In this document: piece by piece, positions 16,976 through 27,850 of the stretch
Layout: each line of letters starts with the position of its first letter
Position numbering within the stretch: position 1 is the stretch's first letter
Assembly: GCF_018131015.1 (NCBI RefSeq)
Contig: NZ_JAFCJJ010000003.1
Location: forward strand, 248,001-312,000
DNA length: 64,000 nucleotides
Direction: 5' to 3'
Source of the DNA: Bradyrhizobium diazoefficiens
Lineage (GTDB): Bacteria; Pseudomonadota; Alphaproteobacteria; Rhizobiales; Xanthobacteraceae
Made by a program: the position numbers and the translations under genes
The notes under the pieces: generated by a model
Seen by the model: the letters and a program-made list of their open reading frames with translations, nothing else
Databases searched by the model: none
What the model was told of the DNA's origin: nothing

Positions 16976-18649
16976 TCATTGCACCGTCGCCACAAAACTC
17001 TTTTGCATCTTCTCGACGATCTGATCGATGCTGAAGCTCGACGGCCGCTGGCTGGGAGGGAAGTCCTTGAACGTCGCGAGAAACTTCGCGACCACCGGCG
17101 GTCCGAACAGGACCGGGGCCGGATTGCTCATCACCCAGTCGTAGTAGCTGTTCGACGTGATGTCGGCACGCTCATAAGGGTCCGCGCGAAGATCAAAGAA
17201 CTTCGGCATTCGCAATTTGGTGAAGGGCTCCGCCCAGATGCGCAACGTTCCCGGCGCGCGCTGTTCTTCGAACACGATCTTCCAGTTCTCGACGCGAAGC
17301 GCGACGATGTTGCCATCATCGTTGAAATAGACGAACTCGCGGCGCGGGCTCTTGTCCTGCTGCCCGGTCAGATAGGGAAGCTGGTTGTAGCCATCGAGGT
17401 GCACCTTGAAGGTCGTGCCGCCGGCGTCGTGCCCGGCCAGCAGCTTCTCCTTGATCTGCGCGTCGCCTGCGGCGGCCAGCAGCGTCGGCAGCCAGTCCTG
17501 GCCGCTGACGATCTCGTTGGAGACCGCCCCCGCCTGGATCCTGCCGGGCCAGCGGATCATGCAGGGGACCCGGAAGGCCCCCTCCCAGTTCGTGGTCTTT
17601 TCGCTGCGGAAGGGCGTTGTGGCGGCATCGGGCCAGGAGTTCTGGTGCGGACCGTTGTCGGTGGTGTAGAGCACGATGGTGTCGTTGCCGATACCGAGAT
17701 CGTCGACCGCCCTCAGGATCGTTCCGACGATCGCATCATGCTCGATCATGCCGTCGGCGTATTCGGTCCGCGCGGTCAGGCCGGGCTTGTCGCGATGATC
17801 CGCACGCACATGGGTGCGGAAGTGCATGCGCGTGGCATTGTACCAGCAGAAGAACGGCGTGCCCGCGCGCGCCTGACGCTGGATGAAGTCGATCGCGGCG
17901 GCGGAGGTGTCATCGTCGATCGTTTCCATCCGCTTTTTAGTGAGCGGACCGGTGTCCTCAATGGTCTGCTTGCCCACCCGGCCGAAGCGCGGCTGCTCGG
18001 TCGGATCGTCGCGGTCGGTTGCCTTGCATCGCAGCACGCCGCGGGGTCCGATCTGGGCCCTGACCGCGGGATCCTGCGGATAGGTGAACGACTCCGGATC
18101 CTCTTCCGCGTTCAGGTGATAGAGATTGCCGAAGAACTCGTCGAACCCGTGCACCGTCGGCAGATATTCGTTGCGGTCACCGAGATGGTTCTTGCCGAAC
18201 TGGCCGGTGGCGTAACCGAGCGGCTTCAGCAGTTGGGCAATCGTCACGTCGCGCGCTTGCAGCCCCGCGGTCGCGCCGGGAAGACCGACCTTGGAGAGCC
18301 CGGTTCGCAACGTGCACTGGCCCGTGATGAAGGTCGAGCGACCCGCCGTGCAGCTCTGCTCGGCGTAATAGTCGGTGAACATCATGCCTTCGCGCGCGAT
18401 GCGGTCGATGTTCGGCGTGCGATAGCCCATCAGGCCGAACGAGTAGGCGGAGACGTTGGTCTGCCCGATGTCATCGCCGAAGATGACGAGGATGTTGGGT
18501 TTGCGGCCCGAGGGCGCAGGGGAGCCGGACGGCGGGGCCGTGGTCTGGGCTTGTGCGAACGCGTCGGTCGTCACAGCGGCTGCGACCAGCGCCGTTCCGC
18601 TCAACAGGACCTTGCGGCGGTCAGGAGAGGATTGGTTCTTCTTGCTCAT
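16976..18649 (-). CDS. Tat-exported sulfatase (CTAGR type)
   Basis: A 557-residue type I sulfatase with Tat signal (DRRKVLLSGTALVAAAVTTDAF), metal site IFGDDIGQTN (D59, D60) and the catalytic motif C100-T-A-G-R, the less common CxAxR variant of the formylglycine signature. TTDNGPHQNSWPDA is the later metal-binding block. The ATG overlaps the FGE stop codon (ATGA) and its ribosome site GGGAG lies inside the FGE gene, so the sulfatase and its activator are translationally coupled. It differs clearly from the neighbouring CTPSR sulfatase and probably has a distinct specificity. Confidence 0.93.
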   Translation of the reverse strand: MSKKNQSSPDRRKVLLSGTALVAAAVTTDAFAQAQTTAPPSGSPAPSGRKPNILVIFGDDIGQTNVSAYSFGLMGYRTPNIDRIAREGMMFTDYYAEQSCTAGRSTFITGQCTLRTGLSKVGLPGATAGLQARDVTIAQLLKPLGYATGQFGKNHLGDRNEYLPTVHGFDEFFGNLYHLNAEEDPESFTYPQDPAVRAQIGPRGVLRCKATDRDDPTEQPRFGRVGKQTIEDTGPLTKKRMETIDDDTSAAAIDFIQRQARAGTPFFCWYNATRMHFRTHVRADHRDKPGLTARTEYADGMIEHDAIVGTILRAVDDLGIGNDTIVLYTTDNGPHQNSWPDAATTPFRSEKTTNWEGAFRVPCMIRWPGRIQAGAVSNEIVSGQDWLPTLLAAAGDAQIKEKLLAGHDAGGTTFKVHLDGYNQLPYLTGQQDKSPRREFVYFNDDGNIVALRVENWKIVFEEQRAPGTLRIWAEPFTKLRMPKFFDLRADPYERADITSNSYYDWVMSNPAPVLFGPPVVAKFLATFKDFPPSQRPSSFSIDQIVEKMQKSFVATVQ

Positions 18650-19623
18650 CGTTCACTCCCGTTTCGAAGGACGCATCTGAAGCCGACGTGACTGGTCGAG
18701 GTATCGATGGGTTCGGCATGCCGGGCCGCGGGCCGGTAGCGGCGGCAGTAATTCGGGGCGCACAAATGCGAGCCGCCTTTCAGCACCTTTCTCGGAATCC
18801 TGATGTCGGGCTGGGCGGAGTCGTAACTCGCGGCCTCGGCGCCGCCGCGCGGATTTTGCGGAATGCAGCATGCCTTGTTCGCATCGCCTTCATGCCGGGC
18901 CGACCACCAGTCCGCGGTCCATTCCCAGACGTTGCCGATCATGTCGTGGACGCCGTAGCCGTTCGGTGGAAAAGCGGTCACCGGCGAGGTGCGCGCGAAG
19001 CCATCCTCGCAACGGTTCTCGACCGGAAAGTCGCCCTGCCATGTGTTGGCCAGGTGCCGTCCGCCCGGGTTGAGCGTATTTCCCCATGCGAACTCCTCGC
19101 CGTCGAGGCCGCCGCGCGCGGCGAATTCCCATTCGGCTTCGGTCGGCAAGTCCTTGCCGGCCCATGCCGCATAGGCCAGCGCGTCGCCGTAGGACACGTG
19201 CACCACCGGGTGCTCGTCGAGATCCTTGATGTTGCTCCCGGGTCCGTAGGGCCGACGCCAGGTCGCGCCCCTCATGAACGTCCACCACTGGCTCCAGTCG
19301 CGCAGACCAGCCACTCGTGAAGGTGGCGTGAAGACCAGCGATCCTGCGTAGATCATCTCCGGACGGGCGCCGGGATAATCCTTCGGGTCCGGCACGATCT
19401 GCGCCGTGGTGACATGCCCGGTCGCGTTGACGAAGGCCTTGAACTGGCGATTGGTCACGGGAGTGAGGTCGATCCAGAAGCCATCGACTGTCACGCGATG
19501 GCTCGGAGCTTCCTCAGGATAATGACGATCGGAGCCCATGCGGAACGTGCCGCCGGGAATCCAGACCATGTCGTCCGTCGAGGCGTCGGCTTGCCGGGTG
19601 GAATCGATGTTTGGCCGCAGCAT
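18646..19623 (-). CDS. formylglycine-generating enzyme (sulfatase-modifying factor)
   Basis: A 325-residue FGE-sulfatase domain protein. It starts MVWIPGGTFRMGSD near residue 20, has PTEAEWEFAARGG and YGVHDMIGNVWEWTADWW in the middle, and GGSHLCAPNYCRRYRP near the C-terminus. The last block holds the copper-binding cysteine pair of aerobic FGEs. No signal peptide is present, so it acts in the cytoplasm, converting the sulfatase active-site Cys to formylglycine before Tat export. ATG 19623 follows GGGAGAG by 6 bases, better than the upstream GTG at 19638. Its stop overlaps the CTAGR sulfatase start. Confidence 0.93.
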   Translation of the reverse strand: MLRPNIDSTRQADASTDDMVWIPGGTFRMGSDRHYPEEAPSHRVTVDGFWIDLTPVTNRQFKAFVNATGHVTTAQIVPDPKDYPGARPEMIYAGSLVFTPPSRVAGLRDWSQWWTFMRGATWRRPYGPGSNIKDLDEHPVVHVSYGDALAYAAWAGKDLPTEAEWEFAARGGLDGEEFAWGNTLNPGGRHLANTWQGDFPVENRCEDGFARTSPVTAFPPNGYGVHDMIGNVWEWTADWWSARHEGDANKACCIPQNPRGGAEAASYDSAQPDIRIPRKVLKGGSHLCAPNYCRRYRPAARHAEPIDTSTSHVGFRCVLRNGSER

Positions 19624-19880
19624 GATGGTCTCTCCCACCTGCTACGCTTCTATGGAATTCCGTGCGGCCGGGTGCTTGCGGCTGACGAGATCGGAGCGGC
19701 CGGCTGAGCGGAAGGCAAAGGATCAATGAGGGGTATCGAAAGCGAACGCGAAACGCGGATGTCGATCGGGACAGGCATGCTTCCAATTCCCTCCGGGAGC
19801 GCCCTCCTGGGCTGCAAAGCGTTTTGGCCTATTCGCTCGAAGAGCGCTGCTGCAGGTTAGACTTGGAGAGAGGCGTGGCG

Positions 19881-20948
19881 TTATGCGATTCGTGCCAAAT
19901 CGTTCGGGCGCGCGGGATTTCTTTCCCCGGGCGCTGGCCGGGATCCTGACGCCGGCCGTGCCTTGTTTCGGCGAAGCGTCTCGCGCGGGTGTTCGCCGAA
20001 AAGGGCGCGATATTGCTGGGCAAAGCGGCCGAGCTCCAGAAAGCCGAATTCGGTCGCGATGTCGGCCACGCCCGTTTCCGCGGAACTCGCCTGCCGCAAT
20101 CGAAGGTGGACCATCGACAGCCGCTTTGCCCGCAGAAAATCGATCGGTCCGGTTCCCACAACCTCATCGAACGCGCGATAGAGGGTCCTGCGTCTTACCT
20201 TTATTTTCTCGCAGAACTCGGTGACGTGGATCGCCCGGCCGCCGTTCGCCTCCAGATATCGTTCGACCTCCCTGACGATCCTGACAGAGGACGGGACGAC
20301 GCTCTCGCTGTCGGCTATCGGCTCGACAGCAGCAGGATCCAGGAAGGCTTCCAGCACCGCTCGCTTCCAGTACGCAGCGGCGCCCTCGGACCAGCTCTGT
20401 CCGTGCTGCAACCTGCCGGCGAGCAGGGACAGCAATGCCACAACCGGCGACGTCGGAGAGCCTTTGCGACGAAAGTGCCTGCGCGTCGCCCAGAACGCGA
20501 GATCGGACGGCTGCTGGCCGGGCGCGAAAAGAGCCGGAAGCTCGGCAGGATCGCACATCACGCCTGCGAACGCCGCAGGGCCTTCGTAAAGCCTGTCATG
20601 CTCGCTGCCAGCGGGGTGGATCAGGACGTCTCCGGGAGAGACAGGCTCCGCCAGATTCCGCGAAGCTCCGGAACAGCTCAGGAGCGTAGCGATGACGAGC
20701 TTGTCGCGGCTGAACACGCCGGTCGCACGCAGGGGGAGGGAGAAGTGACCGCGGCTGAATGCGATGTCATCGATCTGCCCGCGCATGATTTCGCCGGATA
20801 TCCGCCCCCGGCCGAGTTGAACGATGTCAACCTCGGAGTTGCTGATGGGATTCTTCAGCTCTTCGATGCTTTCGAAACGCTCCGATCGGGCGAGAAATCG
20901 TGCGTCGTCTTGAGTCGTCCAAGCCCTTCCCACAAGACCTCCTGACAT
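19881..20948 (-). CDS. AraC-family transcriptional regulator
   Basis: A 355-residue regulator with a variable N-terminal sensing domain (about 1-215) and the double helix-turn-helix of the AraC family at about 230-325, including VTEFCEKIKVRRRTLYRAF and the family signature GVADIATEFGFLELGRFAQQYRALFGEHPRETLRR. It lies upstream of and in the same orientation as the FGE-sulfatase-channel genes (257-bp gap) and is divergent from the beta-glucosidase gene. It is the natural candidate to control both. Confidence 0.88.
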   Translation of the reverse strand: MSGGLVGRAWTTQDDARFLARSERFESIEELKNPISNSEVDIVQLGRGRISGEIMRGQIDDIAFSRGHFSLPLRATGVFSRDKLVIATLLSCSGASRNLAEPVSPGDVLIHPAGSEHDRLYEGPAAFAGVMCDPAELPALFAPGQQPSDLAFWATRRHFRRKGSPTSPVVALLSLLAGRLQHGQSWSEGAAAYWKRAVLEAFLDPAAVEPIADSESVVPSSVRIVREVERYLEANGGRAIHVTEFCEKIKVRRRTLYRAFDEVVGTGPIDFLRAKRLSMVHLRLRQASSAETGVADIATEFGFLELGRFAQQYRALFGEHPRETLRRNKARPASGSRPAPGERNPARPNDLARIA

Positions 20949-21336
20949 TCAGTCGTGCAACGCCAGTTGCAAGCTCCGCCTGCAGTCTCGATGGTCTCCG
21001 TTCTGGAGGGCTCTTCGCTTCCGGCTGCGAATGGCCAAAGCGTCGATTTTACCGGCGGCATGTCATCCTTCTCGATGGGGAAAATCCCTTTCGAGACGCG
21101 TATCCGTTCTTCTTCGTTTTTCGTTCTGGTTGAGCGCGCTGGTCGTTTCCAACTTTAGGCCGATAGACATGTGATGGCAAGCTGCGCGTTGTCGCAGCAC
21201 TCGCGTGCGATGAGGAACCTGGCTGGCGCTGTGCTTCATCATTCGAGCTGATATTCGATCGCGCGCCAACTTCCCAAATCCTGCGCCAGCCGCCATTGTG
21301 CGGCGGCAACAGCATCACCTCCCGGAGCAGCATCAC
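20949..21336. promoter_or_regulatory. divergent control region between AraC and GH1 genes
   Basis: A 388-bp gene-free interval. It contains a 27-bp interrupted palindrome at 21070-21096: TCTCGA and GGGA on the left pair with TCCC and TCGAGA on the right around AAA. Shared AraC-type control of the divergent genes is plausible but not shown. No promoter boxes stand out. Confidence 0.4.
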
Positions 21337-22794
21337 ATGTCGGACAAGGTCTCGCGCCGCCAGTTCGCGCAAATCGCGGGATTGTCGGCAGCCGGAATCG
21401 CAACTCCGCTGGAGACCGTGGACGCGAGGTCGGCCCCGGCGCAGCGCGGCGGCTTTCCCGCGGGCTTCGTCTGGGGCACGGCGACCTCGTCCTATCAGGT
21501 CGAGGGCGCGGTCGACGAGGACGGGCGAGGGGCCTCGATCTGGGACAGGTTCGTGCGCGTCCCCGGCAAGATCGAGGACGGCAGCACCGGCGACCGCGCC
21601 AACGAGCATTACCACCGCTACAAGGAGGACATCGCGCTCATCAAGGAGCTCGGCTGCAAGGCCTATCGCTTCTCGGTGGCCTGGCCGCGGGTGTTTCCGG
21701 ACGGCGACGGCAAGCCGAACCCGAAGGGGCTCGACTTCTACAACCGCCTGGTCGACGAGCTCTTGAAGAACGGCATCGAGCCGTGGCTGACGCTCTATCA
21801 CTGGGACCTGCCGCAATCGCTGCAGGACCGTTTTGGGGGCTGGCGCTCGACCGAGACCTGCAGGATCTTTGGCGACTACGCCGCCTATGTCGCCGCGCGC
21901 CTGACCGACCGCGTCAGGAACGTGTTCACGCTCAACGAGAGCGGCCGTTTCGCGTTTTTCGGCTACGGCCTCGGCATCGACGCGCCGGGCCTGACGTTGC
22001 CGCAAGGGGATGTCAACCAGGTCAGGCACAACACCGCGCTGGCGCATGGCCTTGCGGTGCAGGCGGTGCGCGCCCATGGCCGCCGCGGCACCAAAGTGGG
22101 CCCGGCCGAGAACATCGATGCCTGCGCGCCCGCCTTCGACACGCCGGAGAACGTCCGCGCCGCCGAGATCGCGCTGCGCGAGATGAATGCCGGCTATCTC
22201 AACGTCATCATGACCGGCCGCTACACCGACGCGTTCCTGAAATTCGCCGGCGCCAACGCGCCGAAATTCACCGATGCGGAGCTCAAGATCATCTCCTCGC
22301 CGGTCGACTTCCTCGGCCTCAACATCTACGCGCCGCAGAACTACGTGGTGGCCTCCGACAAGGGGGCGGGCTTCATGCCGCTGCCGATCCCGAAATCATT
22401 CCCGCACATGAGCTCGGACTGGCTGCGCGTCGGCCCGGAGACGATGTACTGGGTGCCGAAGCTGGCCGCAAAGATCTGGAAGACGGATGCGATCTACATC
22501 AGCGAGAACGGCACCTCCGGCGACGATGTGGTCACGCCCGACGGCAAGATCTACGACACCGACCGCATCATGTACCTGAGGAATTATTTAGCCCAGCTCC
22601 AGCGCGCCACCGTCGAGGGCGTGCCGGTGCGCGGCTATTTCCTCTGGAGCCTGATGGACAATTTTGAATGGGTGTTCGGCCTCAACAAGCGTTTTGGACT
22701 CTACCACGTCAATTTCGACACCCAGGTCCGGACGGCGAAACTCAGCGCCAGCTTCTATCGCAACGTGATCGCGAAGAACGCGGCGGGGGCGTGA
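21337..22794 (+). CDS. Tat-exported GH1 beta-glucosidase
   Basis: A 485-residue family 1 glycoside hydrolase. After a twin-arginine signal (SRRQFAQIAGLSAAGIA) the GH1 fold starts FPAGFVWGTATSSYQVEGAV. The acid/base motif is TLNES (usually TLNEP) near residue 205, and the nucleophile motif IYISENGTSG lies near residue 390. The late WSLMDNFEWVFGLNKRFGLY is a family signature. ATG 21337 was chosen over an upstream GTG because the signal peptide begins there. Periplasmic GH1 enzymes are uncommon; next to sulfatases it may cleave glycosides of sulfated or phenolic compounds. Confidence 0.93.
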   Translation: MSDKVSRRQFAQIAGLSAAGIATPLETVDARSAPAQRGGFPAGFVWGTATSSYQVEGAVDEDGRGASIWDRFVRVPGKIEDGSTGDRANEHYHRYKEDIALIKELGCKAYRFSVAWPRVFPDGDGKPNPKGLDFYNRLVDELLKNGIEPWLTLYHWDLPQSLQDRFGGWRSTETCRIFGDYAAYVAARLTDRVRNVFTLNESGRFAFFGYGLGIDAPGLTLPQGDVNQVRHNTALAHGLAVQAVRAHGRRGTKVGPAENIDACAPAFDTPENVRAAEIALREMNAGYLNVIMTGRYTDAFLKFAGANAPKFTDAELKIISSPVDFLGLNIYAPQNYVVASDKGAGFMPLPIPKSFPHMSSDWLRVGPETMYWVPKLAAKIWKTDAIYISENGTSGDDVVTPDGKIYDTDRIMYLRNYLAQLQRATVEGVPVRGYFLWSLMDNFEWVFGLNKRFGLYHVNFDTQVRTAKLSASFYRNVIAKNAAGA

Positions 22795-23400
22795 TCGAGT
22801 TGCGTTGAGAAGTGAGCGTCGGTGAGGATCGAACGAAGGTCGCTCGTCCATTGGATTTAGGGAATGCAGAGGGCCGCGCGTTGCGGGCCCCCACTGGCCG
22901 GTGCTGCTTTCAAAAAGATCAGCATGACACAGTACCAGTGTTTTGCCCGACGCGTCAAGGGGAATTCGTAAAAAGCGAAACACGTCTCGCCGGCGAGTTT
23001 CGCGGGCCCGCGCGAAAATTGCGCCGCCGCTCGCGTTTTGCCCTTCGGATCAACCGCTTCGCGCGCGTCACCGGGCGTGCTCCCGCGATCCCATTTCATC
23101 GGTGCATGGGGTTGTTCTTCACATTTTAGGTCGGCGAGGCCGGCCCGGTTCGCGCCGAGGGCGACTCAGCGCGCTTGTCGAAAGCATGGAATCAGCTTTA
23201 GCAAGGTGGCTTGCGGGCCTTTGAAACAAGGCAAAAACCGCTGCCCGAGGCGCCGTCCGCTCCGGAAGCCGCTAAAAAGCAGGGTTTTTTGCCACAGGGG
23301 GCCAAAAAAGCCCGTAAAACCGCGACAAAACTGTGCAGAAGGCTATAGGCCTTCAACGGTTGGTCTAATATGCAACCGGCAACGAATCAGAGGAGACACG
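22795..23400. other. 606-bp intergenic leader region upstream of HU
   Basis: No gene is convincing. Close to HU it carries several inverted repeats: GGCAAAAACC at 23230-23239 against GGTTTTTTGCC at 23283-23293, AAGGC/GCCTT at 23339-23353, and CGGTTG/CAACCG at 23357-23378 flanking TAATAT, a possible -10 box. A long structured 5' leader or small RNA is possible. The frame open into HU from 23038 lacks a start with a ribosome site. Confidence 0.5.
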
Positions 23401-23703
23401 ATGCCAGCCCAAATGTCCAAATCGCAGTTGATCGAAAAGATTGCGACCGCCACCGAGCTTTCCAAGCGCGACGTCAAGAGCGTCATGGAGACGCTGACCG
23501 ACGTCGGCCACAAGGAGCTCAAGAAGAACGGCCTGTTCCTGGTGCCGGGCTTCGCCAAGTTCGTGGTGATCAAGAAGCCCGCGACCAAGGCGCGCAAGGG
23601 CACCAACCCGTTCACGGGTGAAGAGATGATGTTCAAGGCCAAGCCGGCCCGGAAGATCGTTCGCGCCCGCCCGGTCAAGGCCGCCAAGGACGCCGTGGCC
23701 TGA
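23401..23703 (+). CDS. hup: HU-family DNA-binding protein
   Basis: A 100-residue nucleoid protein. The N-terminal helices MSKSQLIEKIATATELSKRD and the beta-arm region (FVVIKKPATKARKGTNPFTG) are the HU/IHF fold, and the C-terminus adds a basic Ala/Lys/Arg tail (KPARKIVRARPVKAAKDA). The arm motif GTNPFTGE replaces the usual GRNPQTGE. ATG follows AGGAG at 7 bases. It bends DNA as a dimer. A strong terminator follows. It converges with lon rather than following it as in many proteobacteria. Confidence 0.93.
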   Translation: MPAQMSKSQLIEKIATATELSKRDVKSVMETLTDVGHKELKKNGLFLVPGFAKFVVIKKPATKARKGTNPFTGEEMMFKAKPARKIVRARPVKAAKDAVA

Positions 23704-23709
23704 TGACGC

Positions 23710-23739
23710 AAAGGCCCCCTCGATGAGAGGGGGCCTTTT
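23710..23739 (+). terminator. intrinsic terminator of HU
   Basis: A perfect 12-bp stem (AAAGGCCCCCTC at 23710-23721 and GAGGGGGCCTTT at 23727-23738) with a 5-nt loop and terminal T-run lies 6 bp behind the HU stop. The A/T symmetry suggests it can act on both strands, also serving the convergent lon operon. Confidence 0.9.
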
Positions 23740-23774
23740 GTATTCGGCGACCGCGAGGGGTGAGTCGGAGGGGC

Positions 23775-23930
23775 TCAGCCCTTGCGGCGCTTGACCCGAA
23801 CCGGCACCGGCTGAAGCCGTGGCCCCGGCGCCGCCACCGCATCGCGAACCCGGTCGATCGCGCGATCGAGCCATTGCCGCAGGCGCTGCGCCTTGCGCGA
23901 TGTCTTCGCTTTCTCCAGCAATCCGTTCAT
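23775..23930 (-). CDS. small basic protein downstream of lon
   Basis: A 51-residue frame starting ATG at 23930, only 4 bp after the lon stop, and ending TGA at 23775. The product begins MNGLLEKAKTSRKAQRLRQW and ends VRVKRRKG. The first 33 residues can form an amphipathic basic helix, followed by a Pro-rich tail. Its tight spacing to lon suggests translational coupling, and the bidirectional HU terminator lies just beyond. No family recognised. It could be a DNA/RNA-binding peptide or a regulator of the protease; these are guesses. Confidence 0.5.
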   Translation of the reverse strand: MNGLLEKAKTSRKAQRLRQWLDRAIDRVRDAVAAPGPRLQPVPVRVKRRKG

Positions 23931-23934
23931 CGCA

Positions 23935-26331
<2,397 letters not shown>

Positions 26332-26339
26332 GACCGACC

Positions 26340-26723
26340 TCAGGATTTGGCGAGGCGCAATGCGACGCAGCCGTCCATCACGAAGCGGCTGATGGCATAG
26401 CGGCCGAGGGGCAGCGCGATGCGGCGCTCAAAACGCCCCTGCGGCAGCTCGAGCCGGTGGATGCGGGCGTTGCGGAGCTCCGGCGGCAGCGTGCGCTGGC
26501 CGGAAATGACGAGCGCGCCGTCCTGGATCACCGTCTCGACATTGTCCGGATTGACCCCTGGAAGCGCCACCAGGATCAGGAGCTCATGCTCGGTCTCGAG
26601 CACGTCGATCGGCGGCTCCCAGCAGGCCTCCTGGCGGCCGAACTGCTGCCGCATCCGCTCGGCGCGGGTCAGCTGGTCCAGGGCTTCGGACAGCATCCAG
26701 TCGAAGGGATTTTTGGGATACAT
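26340..26723 (-). CDS. Hsp20/alpha-crystallin-family small heat-shock protein
   Basis: About 127 residues from ATG 26723 (MYPKNPFDWMLSEALDQL). The alpha-crystallin domain is visible as WEPPIDVLETEHELLILVALPGV, DGALVISGQRTLP and LELPQGRFERRIALP, the conserved Hsp20 strand order. An in-frame ATG at 26756 would add 11 residues; neither has a strong ribosome site. The N- and C-terminal extensions are short, so large oligomers may be limited. It holds unfolding proteins and is 8 bp upstream of lon, linking holdase and protease functions. Confidence 0.85.
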   Translation of the reverse strand: MYPKNPFDWMLSEALDQLTRAERMRQQFGRQEACWEPPIDVLETEHELLILVALPGVNPDNVETVIQDGALVISGQRTLPPELRNARIHRLELPQGRFERRIALPLGRYAISRFVMDGCVALRLAKS

Positions 26724-26879
26724 GATGCAGGCGCTCGGCGGTGGGAAAGCCTGCATATGGGGCCGGTTGCAAGGAAATCCAGTCCGGTGGCGCTGACCGG
26801 CCATGCGCCGACGTCCGATGCGCAAGCGGCAAACGCCGCAGCTCGCGGCCGCGGCGTCCCCTGATGGTCGGACCGTGGT

Positions 26880-27446
26880 TCAGGCCGCTTGACGCTGCTC
26901 CGCCTCGAGATTGATGACGGAGATCGCGAGCTCGGTCAGCGCGTGGTCGGTCGCCTCTTCTTCGTCGAGGGTCGCCTGCAGCAGCCTTGCAGCCTCCGGC
27001 ATGCCGAGTTCCTCGGCCCAGGTGCGCAGCGTGCCATAGCGGGAGATCTCGTAGTGCTCGACCGCCTGGGCGGCGGCGAGCAGTCCCGCATCGAGCGCGG
27101 GCGCGCCCTTGAACTCCTTCATGATCTCGGCGCCCTCATCCGCAATCCCGTTGATGGCCTCGCAGGGCTTGCCGCGCGCGGGCTTGCCCAGCATTCCGAA
27201 GATCTGGTCCAGCCGTTTGACCTGGCCCTGGGTCTCGCGCAGATGCTTGTTGAAGGCAGCCGCCAGGTCCTTCGATTGTGCGGCCTTCGCCATCTTGGGC
27301 AGGGTCTTGATGATCTTGTTCTCGGCGAAATAGATGTCCTTCAGCGTTTCCACAAAGAGATCATTCAGCGTCTTCTGCGCCTGGCGTGACCGCGTGCTCC
27401 GTGCCGGCGATTTCCTGGTCGTGCGTTTCTTGGTTCGTTTGGCCAT
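26880..27446 (-). CDS. DUF892/YciE-type ferritin-like protein
   Basis: A 188-residue protein: a Lys/Arg-rich N-terminal tail (AKRTKKRTTRKSPARSTRS) followed by a four-helix ferritin-like bundle with TLNDLFVETLKDIYFAENKI, AVEHYEISRYGTLRTWAEEL and LDEEEATDHALTELA, the DUF892 pattern with Glu/His metal ligands. GGAGG precedes the ATG, which is far inside the longer open frame. The family is linked to general stress and carbon-starvation responses; the basic tail suggests DNA association. Iron binding is inferred from family resemblance. Confidence 0.85.
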   Translation of the reverse strand: MAKRTKKRTTRKSPARSTRSRQAQKTLNDLFVETLKDIYFAENKIIKTLPKMAKAAQSKDLAAAFNKHLRETQGQVKRLDQIFGMLGKPARGKPCEAINGIADEGAEIMKEFKGAPALDAGLLAAAQAVEHYEISRYGTLRTWAEELGMPEAARLLQATLDEEEATDHALTELAISVINLEAEQRQAA

Positions 27447-27850
27447 AAGTCCTCCTCGCGAGGTGAACGGGAAAGCAGCTCTTTCCTCTATCCTCGCGCG
27501 ATCAAACCTCGGCGGGGCCAAAGGTTCCGATGTTGCAAGCGGACTGCCGCGGGCCATCGTGTCGCGCGGGCTGAGCACAGCGTCGGGCCTGATGCTGATC
27601 GCGTGGATCGCAAGCTGGCCCGTGCCCGCCCGGTCTGTTTGGCGCAGTTCATGATCTGCGGGATCGCAGCCATCCGAGCCAGCCTGCAGGAGCGGCGATG
27701 ATTCGTTAATTTGTTGATTTTCCGCCGGATTTCGTGGCTCGGCCGGACCACCGGCAAGGCTGCGCGCGATCCGGGCCGCTTTCGCTTGCGCTGCCATTTT
27801 GCTTAACGTACTTCCCATTCTCAACAAGCGCCCATCGCCAGGGAATCGGG
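27447..27850. other. 404-bp intergenic region, divergent stress and aldolase genes
   Basis: No gene is supported. On the minus strand a GGAACC (27523-27528) and GGTTT (27504-27508) lie with about 15 bp between the cores, roughly 60 bp before the DUF892 start. This resembles alphaproteobacterial EcfG stress promoters (GGAAC-N16/17-CGTT) but is not a perfect match. Confidence 0.4.
27504..27528 (-). promoter_or_regulatory. possible EcfG-type stress promoter for the DUF892 gene
   Basis: Reading leftward on the minus strand, GGAACC is followed after about 14 bases by GGTTTG. The GGAAC/GTT pattern suits the general-stress sigma factor EcfG of alphaproteobacteria, and DUF892 proteins are typical members of that regulon. 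Spacing is one or two bases short of consensus. Confidence 0.3.

Noticed and set aside
23038..23400. Upstream extension of the HU frame
   Set aside because: HU family length and the AGGAG before ATG 23401 fix the start; the extension is low-complexity.
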